A stretch of DNA of 64,000 bases from Verpa conica (lineage: Eukaryota; Ascomycota; Pezizomycetes; Pezizales; Morchellaceae). The position numbers were made by a program, and so were the translations under genes. The notes below the pieces were generated by a model. That model made no database searches. It worked only from the letters and a program-made list of their open reading frames with translations, and was not told where the DNA came from. Shown piece after piece: positions 1 to 13,962 of the stretch. The stretch spans positions 496,001-560,000 of the forward strand of contig JAUFSD010000003.1 in NCBI GenBank assembly GCA_033030425.1, in the 5' to 3' direction. Every line of letters begins with the position of its first letter. Within the stretch, counting starts at the first letter, position 1.

Positions 1-1200
1 GATAAAACTACAAGAGTAGTAAAAAGAGCTGTTTTATAGACAAAAAATACAAGCGCACATAGTCTATGAGCTTATGACCCCGTATGGCTAAATACATGTG
101 CTTAATGGTTGGAGACTAAATTTCCTAAACTATGAAATCCAATATACCTTCGATAGGAGAAGCTATGCGAGCAACAGCCAAATAGACCTATTAGCGAGTT
201 TCTTAGGAAAACACATGATTGGCTTCAAAAACCAATCTCCAACAAGATTTTCTGCCAGAGTTTTGTTCCATTTAGGGTTTCACCGCGCTGCAACCACTCT
301 ACTTGTGTCTAACACCATAAATGTATTGGTTAATACCTAGGAATTAATCGTATTCAGTAACACCCCAAATCTTAAAAAAACTCATTACGTGTCAAGAGGC
401 CGGTACTACACATAGATAGGTGCATACATATAGAAGAGGTTCCTACAGTAGAACGAAGCTGCCAGATCGAATAGAACCATGGTAGAAGGTGAGATTACCA
501 GCAAGGATTAGGCCGAGACAAGTGTCAGCCTATACATTTTCGTGCTCGAGGAGGGACACATCGACTGAGTAAGCACACACGACGTCACAGGCCAAAAAGC
601 TTATTTCGAGATCGTGCCAAGAGTACTCTTTGTATATGTACGGTTGACCTTTGCGGGGGCTCTCAGCCTAGGATATTCTAGTGTATTAACTACTTACCAG
701 TGTATACTGTAACAGGTTACTAGTCCAAATATAACAGATAACTATACGGCTGGCAATAATATTTCCTTTTTTTCAGTTCTAAAGCCTGGTACAGTACACA
801 AATAAAAGCTTGCATAATACTAAGCCCCAACACTCTCGAGAATTGTGGAGGTTTCAGGGGAAATTCGACAGGTACTGTCCGGTAATTACATAGTCGGGGA
901 CTCCCTCTAAACATTACTATTATTAGATGTGTTGTGGCCTGAAATTCAAGCTCTAGTAGTAGATATTGGGAGCTTTTGAAATACTGTAGCTCCTATTCCC
1001 AAGTTTCTAAAATCCCAGACTTGTATCTACCTGGGTATTTGACCAAGTTATGTAATGCACAGCCATGAAGAAGCTGTGTTATTTAGGTCCCACCAATAGC
1101 GAAAGCTTCCTAGAGCTTGCCGAAGTAAATTTGTTTGGTGTGAACCCCAAACACATGACACTCTTGGATAATATACCCCAGGTCTAGGACAACTTCAATT
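1..1200. other. Intergenic, no gene recognised
   Basis: No convincing coding stretch, RNA gene or repeat was recognised. One 80-codon open stretch on the plus strand (98-340) starts at GTG, shows no motif and has no splice partner, so it was not called. Confidence 0.5.
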
Positions 1201-1597
1201 TTAAAGAGGAGGATCATTCACCCTATCTATGCGTAGACGTGACCTATCTCCTAGGCTGTAACTGTAGAAGTTCCCAACAATCTTGGTGAAACCTACTGAA
1301 TCCTGTGACACGACACCCACAGTCTCTTCGGCAGCCTTGACCGCAGAGTATGCTAGCGATATATATCCAGAGGGCAAACTTACCAACTGGAACTGACGAG
1401 AGTTGTGACACCACAATACCCAGGTTCCAGGCGTCGACATTAGCCACGATCCCTTGCATCTGTGCAATCCTTGCGGAGATCATCCGCATTTGAGAATAAC
1501 ATAAGCATTTGTGCCTCCTCTTCGCCTACTCACCCGGACAGGTGCTTTTGAGGGCTTGGCTTTTACTCAAGCTGTGCTCAGCCGCACCACCAAACAT
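1201..1597 (-). other. Possible small spliced gene or gene relic
   Basis: On the minus strand an ATG at 1597 opens 21 codons (MFGGAAEHSLSK...) that end in a GTGAGT donor. After it comes an 88-codon open stretch ending at 1201. Within that stretch the run AYSAVKAAEETVGVV followed by SQDSVGFTKIV has natural protein composition. The acceptor is ambiguous: one choice after 'cgcaag' gives a frame that stays open to 1201. A second choice after 'atgcaag' gives the frame GIVANVDAWNLG, which would need another intron at a GTAAGT near 1383 that looks too short (about 31 nt). The pattern of short hydrophobic helices loosely recalls small secreted surface-binding proteins, but I cannot assign a family. 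It is divergent from the F-box gene starting at 1768. It may be a real small gene, an eroded one, or chance. Confidence 0.3.
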
Positions 1598-1767
1598 CGA
1601 AACAGGGCGGTGTAACTGTACCTGAGCTCGTGAACCCATCCACCCTTCTAAATTCGTACTCAGAGTCACTCTCTAGTGTGAACCCCATCCATCTTCCACC
1701 ACCCCCTCCTTTCTTCTACCTGTTATCTTCATCTTCACATTCCACCACTGTCACCGGTATCTTAGCC

Positions 1768-4243
1768 ATGGCTGACACTCCCTCACATTCGTTAATAACA
1801 ATCCCCCCAGAGATCAGTCGGCTAGTCCTAGAGTCACTCTCCTCCTCCGACATATTAGCACTTCGCCTTGTCTCCCGTGATTATTACAGCTACTTCACTT
1901 CTCAGGATCTCTGCCATTTCGCACAAAAGCTATATTTTCCTCTATCTTCAGAGGCGAACAAGGCGCAGCGGACTAGAGAGGACTTTGATGCTGCACATCT
2001 GAGATCACAGAGGTGGAAAGATGGCAGACCATCTCAGGTAACGGTTATCAACGAGGTAGCAACAGGGTCCGCTAGCTTGTCTAATGGCTTTTTGGTTGAT
2101 TCTGAAGCTGGTTTGCTAGCTTATCAACGGTATTATTATTATCTCTTTTCATATCCATTCTCGTTCTCGGATTCGAGCTCCTTCTCACAATATTTTTATT
2201 CAAGAGCCCGTGCGGTCGTTGTCCTCAAGAACTTGCGATGTACCGATGATGATACCGTCGGCCCAGATATATTTATCGACCTAGAAAGAGCGACAAATCC
2301 ATGTATGGGGATGCGTTCTGACAGTATTTTCCTGCGGGACGGTGAAAGTATCCGACTAGCGATGAATCGTGGAATGTTGCTCTGCATTGGAGAGGCTCAC
2401 GTCCACCCGGTTGACCATGCCCAGTACGGCGTTCCAACTCTTGGAAAAGGCCTAACAATTTTGTCCACTTTGTGGAATTGGACGTACGTGTTCCTACTTA
2501 ACTATGTTATTGGCCTCTCTACCAGACACTAACTATCATATATAAAGTTGGGGGTCACAGAGCTCACCCATACCTCCTTCTCGTGCTATTCCCCCTAGAC
2601 AATTCTTCCAACATCCTCACACGATTTGCGCTGTCTTCTCTACAAAGTCACATGAACGTGGAAAACTCATTGCTTCTTGGTTTGAGCGTGACTCTTTCAT
2701 TATGGAGGCCGCTCTTAATGAATTTTACGCGATCACCGAATTCGATTTAGTTGAACAGCGACTCGAAGGTTATGTCTACCCGACTATTGAACCTAAAAGC
2801 AGTAAAAGCGGTTTCAACATGACCTACAACACAAAACCCCAAGAGGGAAAGCATGAGGGTTACCACTTTACGATCAAGAAAAAATCACTCTATCCACCTC
2901 TCAGCAGCTTTTCTATTGCACCGGATACCCGGGGCAAGGTGTTCTACCTAGGGTTTCTTCCCCCCAGTGCTGACCGTCGTCCCATTGTCGAGGTCCATTC
3001 GGTCCCTCAATATAATTCTAACGACAAATCTTGGTCTCCCTGCACTGTCATCAAACGTGTTACCCTTCGAAGTCTCGGCCGCCATGCTGGAGAAATGAAT
3101 GGGAGTATTTTAAACTCTTCTTTTTGGATTAGTCTTGACGCCGGAACCACTGCCAGAGAACTGAAGAGCCCAAAAATCGAACCCTCAGGAGTTTTCACGA
3201 GGGACCCAGATGAGGATATAGTGAGGATCCGCATGACAGGCGACTTATATATCCCTGGTATCACGAAAGAAGAGGAGCAAGTCAATATGGTAACCTGGGA
3301 CATCACTGCTCGCCCTTCTCCCCTTCCACCTTCCACTATCTCTGAATGGCGCCAAGGCAAAGAATGGGCAAGTGACCCGGACAACGAGGTAGATCTCGAT
3401 AGTATTTCTCTCTATAAGAACTCAGAGGGAAGGGTTGATTACGAGGAGCTTTATCCAAGCCCAACGTATTACTCAAGGTTTCGGAAGCGCGAGGACTTTA
3501 TACGTAGCCTAGTGACTATGCCTGATGGAGTTGATTTGGATCGCCTGGTTGCGGACAACAAAGCTGGAATTCTACCGCCATTGTTCTGGGTGAAAGACGA
3601 TGATAACAAGAACAAATCGGCGTGTGTGGTATATAGTGTTCTGGCACCGGGTACTCTCATCCTAGACCCGAAACCAGATAACACTGATAACCGCGGTTTG
3701 ATGAGCCCTCTACCGCACCATGAGGCGGTCATTTTCCCGCAAGATCCTGGAAGGAATGATAAAGAATTTGTTCCCGCAGGAAGGCTCATGAAACCCGAGT
3801 ACAAGGTTACTTTAGATGTCGGGAGGAAAGTGCCTGTCCGTGATATTGCTAAATGTTTATCTCAACCATTATTGCCAGTATCTCAACCTTCACCAAAGAG
3901 AAGGTCCAGGTTTTTCGGAAAGCTCTGGACTGAGCATATACATCATCATCGTGTTAGCCAACGTGCTGTCACTGCTACTGTTACTGCTACTGCCACTATT
4001 GCAACCGTAGAAACAGGAGAGGAAGATACCTCAGATTCGATGGAAGGGGTCATCAGTACCAGTCAGACTTTTGCAGAAATCCCGTTGCCAGGAATGGAGG
4101 AACATCGGGATAAGATCTTGACGAAGATGGACCATAGGGATAAGAAATACTGGGTCTATGGAAAAGAGCCAGAGATCCTCCATAAGGGGCAGGCTTCGCA
4201 GGAAAGAGTTGGAGACAAGATAGTCATTGTCAGGTTTGATTGA
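1768..4243 (+). CDS. F-box domain protein
   Basis: Predicted 798-residue protein from two exons, about 1768-2483 and 2563-4243. The start is the ATG at 1768 in a good fungal context (agccATGg); the frame is open upstream but has no earlier ATG. The donor is GTACGT at 2484, with CTAAC at about 2528 and acceptor AG at 2561-2562. This keeps phase and yields HERGKLIASWFERDSF before the long second exon. Residues 8-50 fit an F-box: IPPEISRLVLESLSSSDILA, then LRLVSRDYYSYF. Such proteins usually link Skp1-cullin ligases to substrates, which is family knowledge and is not shown here for a specific target. The rest has no repeat domain that I recognise. Near the C terminus is a low-complexity Thr/Ala/Val run (about 3961-4005). 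An alternative donor at 2488 would change only a few residues. Confidence 0.75.
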
Positions 4244-5375
4244 GAACGACTATATGCCAAGTGCATAGGTCACCATATATCCAATTCTAAAGGCTCAGGT
4301 TCCTTTATTCTTTTCTAAATTCCCTCTTTTAACATTTCTCATAGGCACTTATCATGGGTTAGGGGTTTTGTTTCCGTTTTTTTTTTCTTTTTTGCGAGTT
4401 TTTTATTCCCACTTTTGCGATATATCATGCATGTGTTACGCCCCTTAGTGCCTTTTGATTCAACCGTTAACGCAGGGAGTCGGTTGAGCGTAGGGATAAA
4501 TAGGGGGGCTTTTTTACACTAGTCAAAGCGTGCAGGCCGGCGCGCCTCTGGAAATATAGCATGCTAAACTTTCTATCTACCATTCTCTTTTATAACCCCA
4601 TATATATCAATTACTACTATATGGGTTTCCGCTTTAGTAGAATCTATGGATGCAGAAACTACATCTTACTGAGAGTTACCTTAAGGTTCTAGAAGATTTA
4701 ATTAGGTGACTACCCCAAATCCTTTCCTCTCCCATGACCACTCCTAACACTGCAGCAAACCAAACCTTAAAATGACTCTCGGACTCTATCCTAATTCGGC
4801 CACTCAAACTCTTATTCACTAAGGATTGAGGACCATGGGCAATATCCTCTTGTATAAGGGTGATAGTTATGGAAGATCCATAGTACTAGGTGAGAGTAAT
4901 ATTATTAATCTCACCCTTCATATTCATACTCAATTTGTATCCCCTATGTGTTAGGAAGGTGGAGAGTGAGCACTAAGTTTATTACAGTACTAGGTTTTAA
5001 AAACTTTGAGTTCTTAACGCATAGCTTCTACTTCCTAGACAAAAAAGACATGAAAGCTCCCCTTGACCAGGTGCATAAAAATGAGGGGTTAGAATATCTA
5101 ATCCCCTAATTAGATTTTTAGTAGATTATCTCTTATAGACCCGATAAACGCGATTACTAAAATTCATACGTAATCGTAGGGGCCAATATACGAGTGATAC
5201 TCGGTAATCTGTTTTTACATTGGCACTTCTTTCAAAATCTCATGCTCCCAAAAACAACTGATTTATGAGAAAATACTTGTAAACTAGTTTTTTTTTGGTT
5301 ATATAAACCTACTTCTACCTTAATATACAACAAATGCAAAGAAGCTTGGCCCACCCACATACAAGTTCTAACACA
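4244..5375. other. Intergenic between convergent genes
   Basis: Lies between the 3' ends of the F-box gene and GUF1, so it should hold two 3' UTRs and terminator regions. A T-rich run follows the F-box stop (about 4378-4402). Nothing else was recognised. Confidence 0.5.
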
Positions 5376-7763
5376 TCAATTCTTTTGCAAAAATCCCTGG
5401 AATGCTTTCTGATCGATAGATACTTGACCAATAGCCTGTAGCCTCTTCCTCCCCTCTTTCTGATTTTCCAACAGCTTCATCCTCCTCGTTCGATCGCCTC
5501 CATACAGCTTTGCCGTAACATCTTTCCGTACCGCCTTTACCGTTTCTCTAGCAATAATCTGCCTCCCCACTGCAGCCTGAATAACGACCTCAAATAGCTG
5601 GCGATCAACATACTCCTTGAACTTTGTGACCCATTTTCTCCCAGTCCGCTGGATCTGGGATCTGTGGAGAACTTGTGATACGGCGTCGACAGGGACCTTG
5701 TTGACAAGGAGTTGGAGCTTTACAATATCGCTCTTTTGGTACCCGGCGTCCTCATAGTCGAGAGATGCATATCCTTTGGTGAGGCCTTTGAGCTTACCGA
5801 AGAAGTTGTCGACTAGTTGAGCGAGGGGGAGGCGGTATTTTAAAATTACTTGAGTTGCAGTCCAGAAGGTGAGTTCGACTTGGGTTCCGCGATTTGCCTA
5901 TATAAAACATCAGCTACTTATTAGTAAAGATAGTAAAAGACGGTGATTTATAGGAAGAGAGTTACGCACCTCACATAACTCGATAACACTCCCCAGGTAC
6001 TCCTCCGGCACTGTGATAGTTGTCAGTACTAGCGGCTCATACAGCCCCTCCATCTTATTGAAGTCACTATCCGCACTCGGAAATTCATGCGGGTTCCTAA
6101 TAATCGCCTCAGTCCCATTATTATACTTTATCTTAAATGGCACCGTCGGTGCAGTAATAATAATACTCGCACCATGCTCCTGCCTCAGTCTATCCTCAAA
6201 CACACTACAATGCAGCGTCCCCAAAAACCCCAATCTCCACCCTTGTCCCAGCGCCTCTGAATGCTCTCTATTAAGCGTCACACTTCTATCATTGATAACT
6301 AGTTGCTGAATACTATCATCAAGATGATTAAACTCGTCCTGGTTAACCGGGAACGCACCAACAAAGACCATTGGCTTCGGCTCTTCAAACCCGAGGTAGG
6401 GCTCGACAGTTCTCTCCATACCAAGGTGGGTGAATGTGTCGCCGATTTTAGCCTCCTTGGATATCTTCATGCCGGGATTGAAGAATATGTACCCAACTTG
6501 TCCAGCGCGCAGGCACGAGGTAGAAGTTTCGAGAGGGTGCATAATTCCGACCTCGCCGACTATATAGGTTTTACGAGTAGCAAATGAAATGATTTTATCC
6601 CCAGGGCGGAGGGTACCATCAAAGACCCGGATTAGGAGGATAACGCCTTTGTAGGTGTCGTACCAGGAGTCAACGAGTAGCATTCGTAGGGGAGCTTCGT
6701 GAGAACCAACGGGTCTATAAAAAGATAATATAAGGTTAGTGTGCATGGTTTTTTTTAAATATATTTTTTAAACCCCCATAGAGTGAATTACGCAGGGATC
6801 TGCTCAACGACAGCCGGGAGCACGGATTCAACATTCTTTCCCGACTTTGCAGATACTAGAACAGCCTGTTTTGGATCTAGCTCAAAGCTGTTCTTCATCT
6901 GTTCCAATGCTCTTTCTGGATCCGCCGAGGGTAGGTCGATTTTATTGATAACGGGGATTAGTTCAAGGCCTTGCGAGAAGGCGAGGTAGAAGTTTGCGAC
7001 TGTCTGTGCTGTTCAATGGCTCAAGTGTTAGCTTCTTAGATATAGGTTGGAGTAGGGGGAGTACCTTGTACGCCCTGTGATGCATCTACGAGAAGTAGTG
7101 CTCCACCACAGGAAGCATAAGACCGTGATACTTCCTCGCGGAAATCAACGTGGCCGGGGGTATCGACGAGATGGAGAAGGTAATCTTCACCCTGTAAAAG
7201 AGTTTTTTAATCGGAAAGCTTTGAAATGGGAAACCAGAGGAGTCAGACCTTGTAGTTATATATCATACTGCATGTCTGTGCCTTCACGGTAATCCCTCGT
7301 TCTCGCTCTACATCTAGCTTATCAAGAATCTGCTTATTCCCGCCTGGCGCAATTGTGCCGGTGAACTCTAGGAGCCGATCACTGACTATGGTACCGACTT
7401 GTCAGAAAAAAACCGAAGCCGATATATATATATAATATAGCAGTTGGGAGGTGTTATACGAGTGCTCTTCCCGTGATCCTATATTTCCAGTCAGAAAAAT
7501 AAACCCCACTATGCCATGGGACGAAAACCCACCACATGTGCAACAATACAAAAATTCCTAAATCTATCTAGCGGAATTGCATCAATCCTCTTCTCAAGCT
7601 CTGCAGTCGCCTTCACCGATCCCAGCCGTCCAGTAGTCGAGAAAGCCCGAGGCCACGGTGCTGTAAATGCTGGGTGAAAAGCCAATCGCGCCTGCGCGTA
7701 CGAGGAGATACCAGGGCGCTCGAGAGGCAGAAGGAGCCTACGGAGCAAAGTGCATTGCCGCAT
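5376..7763 (-). CDS. GUF1: Translation factor GUF1, mitochondrial (LepA/EF4)
   Basis: Predicted 665-residue GTPase of the EF4/LepA family. These act on mitochondrial ribosomes to promote back-translocation and accurate synthesis. Seven exons join with consistent phase: 7533-7763, 7460-7478, 7249-7385, 7065-7191, 6792-7008, 5970-6714 and 5376-5897. The start is the ATG at 7763. The N terminus is Arg-rich with a presequence character (RAFSTTGR). G motifs are present: AHVDHGKST (P-loop), GITVKAQT (switch I), DTPGH, and NKIDLP. Family signatures follow, such as [19 protein letters not shown] and the C-terminal block near [21 protein letters not shown] and VSIDQKAFQ. The length matches fungal Guf1. 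Exon 2 is only 19 nt and encodes the P-loop core. The gene is divergent from the hydrolase at 8098. Confidence 0.97.
7460..7478 (-). other. GUF1: 19-nt microexon of GUF1 carrying the P-loop
   Basis: The minus strand reads 'atatag', then 19 nt encoding DHGKST plus the first base of Leu, then 'gtataa'. The upstream exon ends ...IVAHV at 7533 with a GTGGGT donor. The downstream exon begins at 7385 and completes Leu, giving [18 protein letters not shown]. Introns on either side are 54 nt (7479-7532) and 74 nt (7386-7459). Skipping it would delete the GTP-binding loop and shift the frame. Confidence 0.93.
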
Positions 7764-8097
7764 CGGGCGACAGGGGGATCTTCGTGTCAGGAACGCAGGG
7801 CTTTCGTTCGTTGTCTGGTGGTTGTGAGTTGAGGTCCCAAAAATTTCCGAATGAGGCTCTGCTAGCGTTTAGCGCTGGAACCAGTGGCCAACTGGTTCAT
7901 GGGAAATCACTCGGAGGGAGACACCACCGAAGATTACATAGGGTGTCAATGATGCTAATTGAGTGAAAATTTGCTACACCATACCTAAACCCTTGGCCAT
8001 GGGGAATGACAGTTAAGATTGATATCTCTCCCCGACCCCGAATATCAAAACAGACCAACTTCTTATCCCTGAGTCCCTACTGAATCGCTTCTCCAAA
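7764..8097. promoter_or_regulatory. Shared divergent promoter region, GUF1 / hydrolase
   Basis: A 334-bp space between the ATGs of GUF1 (minus) and the alpha/beta hydrolase (plus) must hold both promoters. No specific TATA or factor site was identified. Confidence 0.5.
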
Positions 8098-8967
8098 ATG
8101 ACTCCCACTCTTATCCACCAGTCTATCGCTCTAACTCCTACCTCTTCGCTTTCTTGTACCCTCTTCAGTCCCCCGTCTCCTTCTACTTCCCCTCTAGTAG
8201 TCTTCATAAACGGTCTTCTCACCAATTCCTACTCATGGGAGCCTCTTATCCACAACCTCAGTGACCTTCCCACGCCACCCTACATTCTCTCCTACGACCG
8301 CTTCAACATCCCCCCCTCATCCGACCTCCCCGAAGACCGCCAAAACAATGATATCGCTACCGCAGCTTCAGACCTAGCTGTATTACTCGAAAAAGTCTAT
8401 GGACTACTTGAGCTCGAAGACAATACACAGCTAGTCCTAGTTGGGAGCTCAATTGGGTGCTGCATCATACGGATGTTTACCCAAAACCCCGAGAATAGGT
8501 TCAAGGCAGCCGGGGTACTATTCCTCGACTCATACATTTCAAATACCGACTTCACGTCTCTCTTCCCGCTCCCGACCGTAGATGAGCCAGAAGCGTTAAC
8601 TCGGACCCGGGATATCATATCCCGCCGCTTTCACCCCAGTATCGGTAACCCCGAATATCTCTCCCGTGTAAACGTGCAACAACTCCTCCCGAGCGCATCA
8701 TCTCCAAAGCTCCCCAGCAACCCTGTACTAGTAGTGATGGCCCATGATGCAGAATACAACGCAGATGATATGGTCCTAAAACTCAATATCGATAAAGCGT
8801 GGTACCTCAAGTACGTGCAGAGCACGTGGGATACTTACAATAATAGTCTAGTGGAGCTCTCGGAAAGGGGGAAACTTGTGATTGCTAAGGGGTCAGGGCA
8901 TTTTATTCAACAAGATAGACCGGATTTGGTCGTGAAGGAGATCAAGGGTATTCTAGGGGAGATATAG
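8098..8967 (+). CDS. Alpha/beta hydrolase fold protein
   Basis: Intronless 289-residue protein starting at ATG 8098 (ccaaaATG). The nucleophile elbow is VLVGSSIG, matching G-x-S-x-G, with Ser118 as the likely nucleophile. An oxyanion-side strand VVFINGLLTNSYSW sits at about residues 34-47. The likely catalytic His is His268 in KGSGHFIQ, followed by the common C-terminal pattern RPDLVVKEI. An acidic candidate lies in VVMAHDAEYNADD (about 212-224). The fold supports a serine hydrolase (esterase, lipase or similar), but no substrate can be inferred. No signal peptide is evident, so a cytosolic location is likely. The gene has higher C/T wobble use than the flanks and no sign of disruption. Confidence 0.85.
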   Translation: MTPTLIHQSIALTPTSSLSCTLFSPPSPSTSPLVVFINGLLTNSYSWEPLIHNLSDLPTPPYILSYDRFNIPPSSDLPEDRQNNDIATAASDLAVLLEKVYGLLELEDNTQLVLVGSSIGCCIIRMFTQNPENRFKAAGVLFLDSYISNTDFTSLFPLPTVDEPEALTRTRDIISRRFHPSIGNPEYLSRVNVQQLLPSASSPKLPSNPVLVVMAHDAEYNADDMVLKLNIDKAWYLKYVQSTWDTYNNSLVELSERGKLVIAKGSGHFIQQDRPDLVVKEIKGILGEI

Positions 8968-10925
8968 ATATTCAGGGGGAAGAGGTATATAATGAAATAA
9001 TAAATGGTTTGACTCTTGAACAAGTCCCCGTGACATATATTATTATTAGATAAAAGGCTAAGCCTCACAAGATTAATAATATGGAACAAAAAGAATAATC
9101 AAAAGAAAGTAACCTACCGGAGAAGACCCAAAGTCAACTGTTGGTACTCACTCCCGCGCCGCTTCTAGAACTCTCAATTAAACCATCCGGGGAGAGGTGG
9201 GAGGTCTGAGATCTGAGACAAAGAACTAGGGCCCGAGCACCTGGTTCCCGAACCCCAACCATAAAAGAATCCTGAGCCGATCACCAGGTTAGCTCCCGCT
9301 CACAAAAAGAGTGCCTGTGCCACTATGACTGAACCTCCTATTTGAGGCATCATAACAATGCTCCTAGACCTCGGGTAAGATTGCGTGTTGAGTTCGAGGA
9401 AGAGGATTTCCGGTAGTAACTCCCCCTAATATTGGGTGTTTATTACAGCTTAGTCAAGCATGAATTTGTATAATAAACTTAGGTCACAACTCAGTTTATA
9501 GTATTACAGCTTCTTAGAAGTCTCCCACCAATAGCGACCTCTCCCATTCCCTCAATCCTTCTGACTGAATCTTGAGAGTGTCAATAGATGAGAAATTTAT
9601 ACACTATAGTCTATAATCACAATCCATCACTCGTATAAATCCATCACCTACTAAGAGGGGAGACTTCCTAACTAGATCTAACACCAGTCCTAAAAGTGAA
9701 ATTCGAGATACCTACTAGATTATAGCAACTTCAGCTCAACAGTTAGTATATACACCAGTAGAGACTTCTACCATATGAAATATCATTTAAGAAGGGCCAA
9801 CAAAGAGACTATCTTATTCCAACTAGATATTCACCAAGACCAAAGATAGCGTCTCCGAATTACTACAAAAGCTATTGACAAAGGTATAAGCAAAGTACGC
9901 AACACAAGCCAAGCATTTTGTGTAATTATATAGCTATTTAGCCCTTGGCAGTGATTAGCGAAACACCCTACCAGACTAGCCAAGAATATAGAGTAATAAT
10001 CTCAACTATCCTATGGTGTGAACAGCTGCATTCCGAGAAGAAAAAAAAAAAAAGCATGTGACAACTAAAATTCCTACTGTCGCCTGCAGCCCAGCAATAA
10101 ATCACTACATCCTTAGAACCATCGATACTCAAGACGATTCCATCGCTGGAATCGAGTTGGGTAAAAAAAATTAGAAAGCGGGGAAATGGTAAGAGGGCTA
10201 CCCCACAAACTATTTTTTTTGAGTTGAGATAATAGGGTAATAATCGATGGCTAGGAGGGGCGGAACATGGAGATGGGCGAACGCAGGGTGCGTGCATGGT
10301 GTTTGGACATATGTAAGTTCGCTGGCAAATCATAGGATATCGGTCGAACAACGAGCTTATGCTACCCCGCCTGCACCTGTTATACGTTCGTCCCAGCTCT
10401 CTATATGCCCCCACTCCTCACGATCACCAACACTAACTTTTTCGTTGTTGCACATGCGACTAGGTTGAGATATGGATAACTGGACGGTGGTATCGAATCG
10501 GAAGTGCGTCATTTATCAACAAATGCATCCGGTAAACCCAAAAAAACTGGTATGCAGCGGCAAAATCTATGAGTAGAACAAAGGAGAACAATCAAGGGAG
10601 TGGAAATTCCCAAGGATATGGTGGGATTAAACAGGACAAAAAAAGCTGAACGAACTAAGCCATGAAATTTTGATGGAGTAAAAAAAAAGTAGCCTTTATA
10701 AAAAATAAAAAAAAGAACAAGAAAATATAGGAAAAGCATTCCTAGTCATGAAAATAAGACGATAATCTCCCCAAGATCTTTGATCGAGATCACCACCACT
10801 CGTATACACAAACAAACGCACATTGAGTGCCCCCTTTTTCCCCACGCGCTTATAATTTCACCAGATATCAAGTACACAAATGCTAAATTCTCCCCAACCC
10901 CCAAAACATACACCTAGTGTCTGCT
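8968..10925. other. Intergenic, no gene recognised
   Basis: Lies between the hydrolase stop and the chitin synthase stop (convergent 3' ends). Open stretches on both strands, such as 9968-10414 minus, have no start in context, no motifs and low-complexity runs. The 14-mer cccaccaatagcga at 9524-9537 also occurs at 1089-1102. Confidence 0.5.

Positions 10926-13962
<3,037 letters not shown>

Noticed and set aside
1089..1102. 14-mer cccaccaatagcga shared with 9524-9537
   Set aside because: No similarity in the flanks beyond the word itself. Could be chance in AT-rich DNA.
9968..10414. 148-codon minus-strand open stretch
   Set aside because: Contains a poly-F run from a poly-A tract, mixed composition and no domain. 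It lies in the 3' intergenic region.
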